Source: Aestuariibius sp. HNIBRBA575
Lineage (GTDB): Bacteria; Pseudomonadota; Alphaproteobacteria; Rhodobacterales; Rhodobacteraceae
DNA: 64,000 bases
NCBI RefSeq assembly: GCF_040932005.1
Contig: NZ_CP162414.1
Location: 647,501 to 711,500 of the forward strand
Direction of reading: 5' to 3'
Both the position numbers and the translations under genes were made by a program. The notes under the pieces were generated by a model, which was not told where the DNA came from, did no database searches, and worked only from the letters and a program-made list of their open reading frames with translations. Shown here piece after piece: positions 62,309 through 64,000 of the stretch (positions are counted from its first letter, which is position 1; each line of letters starts with the position of its first letter).

Positions 62309-63040
62309 TCAGGCGGTCAAAAAGGCGCGGGCGGTGGCTTCGAATTCGCGGGGCTTTTGGGCATGAAGCCAATGGCCTGCACCGGGAATTTTGGCGAACC
62401 GCGCCTTGGGGAACATGGATTTGATCCGGTCGCGATGTTCGGGTTTGACATAGTCGGATTCTGCCCCGGACAGGAACAATGTCGGGCCATCAAACTGGCC
62501 TTCTATGTCCGGAAAAGACAGGACTTTGGGCATTTCGCGTTCCAAAACGTCCATGTTTAGACGCCATTTTTTACCCGCAACATCAAGGCTTTGTAGTAAA
62601 AAGTCCTTAATGTCTGGATCAACGTCCAGCAACGCTTTGGCGTCGGAACGTTTGGCCACTTTGGACAGATCAACCGCCCGCATCGCGTGGATGTTTTCCA
62701 GTTGCGAATGGGTGTAGCTGACCGGTGCGATATCCGCGACAATCAACCGGCGCACCCGATCCGGATGGGTGAGCGCCAGGGTCATCGCCGCCTTGCCGCC
62801 CATGGAATGCCCAAGCACATCCCCATCAGCAAAATCGGTCAAATCCTGCGCCATGTCCGGATAGGAATGGCTGTCAAACCACGGGCTGTTGCCGTGATTG
62901 CGCATGTCCACGCAGGTGACATTGCGGATGTCGGATAGACGTTTGGCAATCACCCCCCAATTGCGGGCCGACCCATAAAGTCCGTGGCAAATCAGCAGGT
63001 TTTCGGGATGGCCTTCGCCATGATGTATCGCATTCAACAT
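62309..63040 (-). CDS. alpha/beta fold hydrolase (YbfF-like esterase)
   Basis: The 243-residue protein has LLICHGLYGSARNWGVIAKRL (oxyanion loop), CVDMRNHGNSPW, the nucleophile elbow GHSMGGKAAMTLAL (Ser about residue 80), an acid near SGAESDYVKPEHRDRI and the catalytic His in IPGAGHWLHAQKP. These are the motifs of YbfF, an acyl-CoA or ester hydrolase. The start MLNAIHHG at 63040 is divergent from the tail-anchored gene at 63099, with 58 bp between. Confidence 0.9.
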   Translation of the reverse strand: MLNAIHHGEGHPENLLICHGLYGSARNWGVIAKRLSDIRNVTCVDMRNHGNSPWFDSHSYPDMAQDLTDFADGDVLGHSMGGKAAMTLALTHPDRVRRLIVADIAPVSYTHSQLENIHAMRAVDLSKVAKRSDAKALLDVDPDIKDFLLQSLDVAGKKWRLNMDVLEREMPKVLSFPDIEGQFDGPTLFLSGAESDYVKPEHRDRIKSMFPKARFAKIPGAGHWLHAQKPREFEATARAFLTA

Positions 63041-63098
63041 TTGGTCAGTTTATGAGGCGATGCTGTCGATTGAAAGCCCAGATGGCAGGGGGTAAGCT

Positions 63099-63476
63099 GT
63101 GAAAATGGGACCGGATGAACTAAACGAAAAAGTGACGGAAGTACGCGATTTGCTAGAGGCAAAGCTGCGGGTGCGCGGGCGGGATCTGGATCACCAATTG
63201 TCGCGGGCAGGGCGCAGATTGCCCAAAAACATTCGGCGCGATGCACATGCATTGGCACAGGCGGATCTGTTGCTGCGCAACCCGAAACTGGCCCGGATGG
63301 TCAATCTGGAAATGACCGAAATGGGCCAGCAACGGGTGGTGGCATATCTTCAGCAGATCGATCCACGACAAGCGTTGGTGACACGTCGTCTGAACTGGCT
63401 TGCCGGGATCGCGCTGAATTTGCTGTTGGTGTTTATAATTGTGATCGCCATGCTGCGTTGGCGCGGTTTGGTGTGA
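63099..63476 (+). CDS. small tail-anchored hypothetical protein
   Basis: The 125-residue protein has a charged helical N-terminal two thirds (DELNEKVTEVRDLLEAKLRVRGRDLDHQLSRAGRRLP, then DAHALAQADLLLRNPKLARMV) and a single C-terminal membrane helix (GIALNLLLVFIIVIAMLRW). It should be tail-anchored in the inner membrane with a cytoplasmic coiled-coil-like domain. The start is GTG at 63099 or ATG at 63105; AGGGGGT upstream favours the GTG. Function unknown. Confidence 0.75.
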   Translation: MKMGPDELNEKVTEVRDLLEAKLRVRGRDLDHQLSRAGRRLPKNIRRDAHALAQADLLLRNPKLARMVNLEMTEMGQQRVVAYLQQIDPRQALVTRRLNWLAGIALNLLLVFIIVIAMLRWRGLV

Positions 63477-63773
63477 TTACATGCAGCTGCCAGAAAAGCT
63501 GACCATACCACCACCGGCATTCTGCATCCGGAAATTTGTCACTTGGCTGGACGGACCACAATAATAGCCATGGGCGCGTCGCTGAATTTCTGCGGGTTTC
63601 CAAGATGCCGGGGCGGAGCCTGAAAAACTGTCACGTGATACGCGGTTCAATTGAAAGCTGTTGAGGGTTTGAACGGGGCCGATGGCCATGCCTTCGGTCA
63701 TTTCAACAACGGCTGCGCCACAGCCAGACAGGGATACAGCGGCGATTGCGGGGATGAGAATTTTCTTGAGCAT
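63477..63773 (-). CDS. small lipoprotein
   Basis: The 98-residue precursor has a lipobox (LSLSGCGAA), one mid-protein Cys (YYCGPSSQV) and one at the C-terminus (SGSCM), which may form a disulfide. It is rich in Ser, Gly and Ala. It converges on the tail-anchored gene, the stop codons abutting. Function unknown. Confidence 0.7.
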   Translation of the reverse strand: MLKKILIPAIAAVSLSGCGAAVVEMTEGMAIGPVQTLNSFQLNRVSRDSFSGSAPASWKPAEIQRRAHGYYCGPSSQVTNFRMQNAGGGMVSFSGSCM

Positions 63774-63872
63774 GGGGACCTCTGGAATATGAACTTTCCC
63801 TGAATTTGCGCCCAGAAGTTTACCAGAGTCTTAAATTTCAAATTGTCCTATTTAGAATTCATAAAGTCATGT

Positions 63873-63909
63873 TTAAAAACGATAAATGCCGCCCGGATGG
63901 GGCGGCATT
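63873..63909 (-). terminator. terminator of the gene at the right edge
   Basis: AATGCCGCCC (63885-63894) and GGGCGGCATT (63900-63909) form a 10-bp stem with a 5-nt loop. In the minus direction it is followed by a T-rich stretch (TTATCGTTTTT), about 48 bp past the stop of the right-edge gene. Confidence 0.75.
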
Positions 63910-63956
63910 CTGGTTCTGTTCCGGGTTTGTTTTAACCCGTTTAGGCAATGTTTACC

Positions 63957-64000
63957 TTACAAATTTGGGTAAAGCGGGAACTTTGCGCACATGGCGGCGA
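63957..64000 (-). CDS. glyA: C-terminal fragment, possibly serine hydroxymethyltransferase
   Basis: The minus-strand frame enters from the right edge and ends AAMCAKFPLYPNL-stop. CA-x-FPLYP-x-L resembles the last residues of alphaproteobacterial GlyA, and a strong terminator follows. Only 14 residues are visible, so the gene name is a guess from memory of the family's C-terminus. Confidence 0.4.
   Translation of the reverse strand, partial: AAMCAKFPLYPNL

Overview
The window looks like a chromosomal piece of a marine Rhodobacterales (roseobacter-group) alphaproteobacterium. The evidence is the gene content and order: a class I lysyl-tRNA synthetase, an irr-fabA/fabB/fabI block, the miaB-phoH-ybeY-corC-lnt-metK-trmB neighbourhood, a SAM/SAH riboswitch in front of metK (a class known mainly from Rhodobacterales), PhoX, a GTTC-N7-GTTC LexA box at uvrB, and an NDUFS4-like complex I subunit. 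Most of the DNA is moderately GC-rich and densely coding. A few genes are visibly AT-richer and look acquired (9170-10048, 43193-43564, the middle of 57158-58318, and 60283-61152). There are no rRNA genes, no CRISPR array and no complete insertion sequence; one tRNA gene (Arg, UCU) is present.

Layout. 1-9123: the end of an FtsX-type ABC permease, a secreted protein, a large beta-helix protein, lysK, a TerB-like protein, a PBP4-type carboxypeptidase, a HugZ-like protein, a universal stress protein, an ABM-domain protein and a 25-residue lipoprotein. 9170-12872: an AT-rich DUF4238 gene 7 bp behind LexA-boxed uvrB, an NDUFS4 homologue and tRNA-Arg. 13071-18018: the tungstate importer tupBCA, then a small envelope-stress unit (TetR regulator, PspA/IM30, YiaA/B) with three copies of one palindromic operator, and a WYL regulator. 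18088-23222: a GST gene, then a four-gene catabolic run (lactonase-like, MFS exporter, Zn-alcohol dehydrogenase, enolase-superfamily enzyme). 23396-27079: four tightly overlapping genes (HAD dehalogenase, alpha/beta hydrolase, Thr/Ser dehydratase-like, EEP phosphatase). 27255-33217: FKBP isomerase, then fabI, fabB, a phoX gene lodged between fabB and fabA, fabA, and divergent irr.

33278-42850: a degenerate IS200-like (RAYT) protein, a GT2-like protein, miaB, an OmpA-domain protein and a lipoprotein sharing a module, phoH, ybeY, corC, lnt and metK. 43193-51110: a secreted protein, a HEXXH protein, gnd, trmB, hrpB, meaB and an alpha/beta hydrolase. 51252-56038: rpmB, a two-gene copper module (Cys-rich protein plus PCu(A)C chaperone), a sirtuin, a site-2 protease, an LMW phosphatase, a lipoprotein and ppk2. 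56115-61294: an accessory-looking patch around lepA: acyltransferase, an unrecognised 386-aa protein, lepA, and a DUF2971 gene bracketed by long inverted repeats. 61354-64000: PhnA, two tiny membrane/secreted proteins, an alpha/beta hydrolase, a tail-anchored protein, a lipoprotein and a C-terminal fragment on the right edge that resembles glyA.

The strongest leads for new biology are the TetR/PspA/YiaAB unit with its operator-flanked promoter, the DUF4238 gene placed in what should be an SOS-inducible transcript, the palindrome-bracketed DUF2971 gene beside lepA, the RAYT-like protein that seems to have lost its catalytic residues, and the phoX insertion inside the unsaturated fatty acid operon. 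All functional statements are read from sequence and family knowledge; no database search was run.
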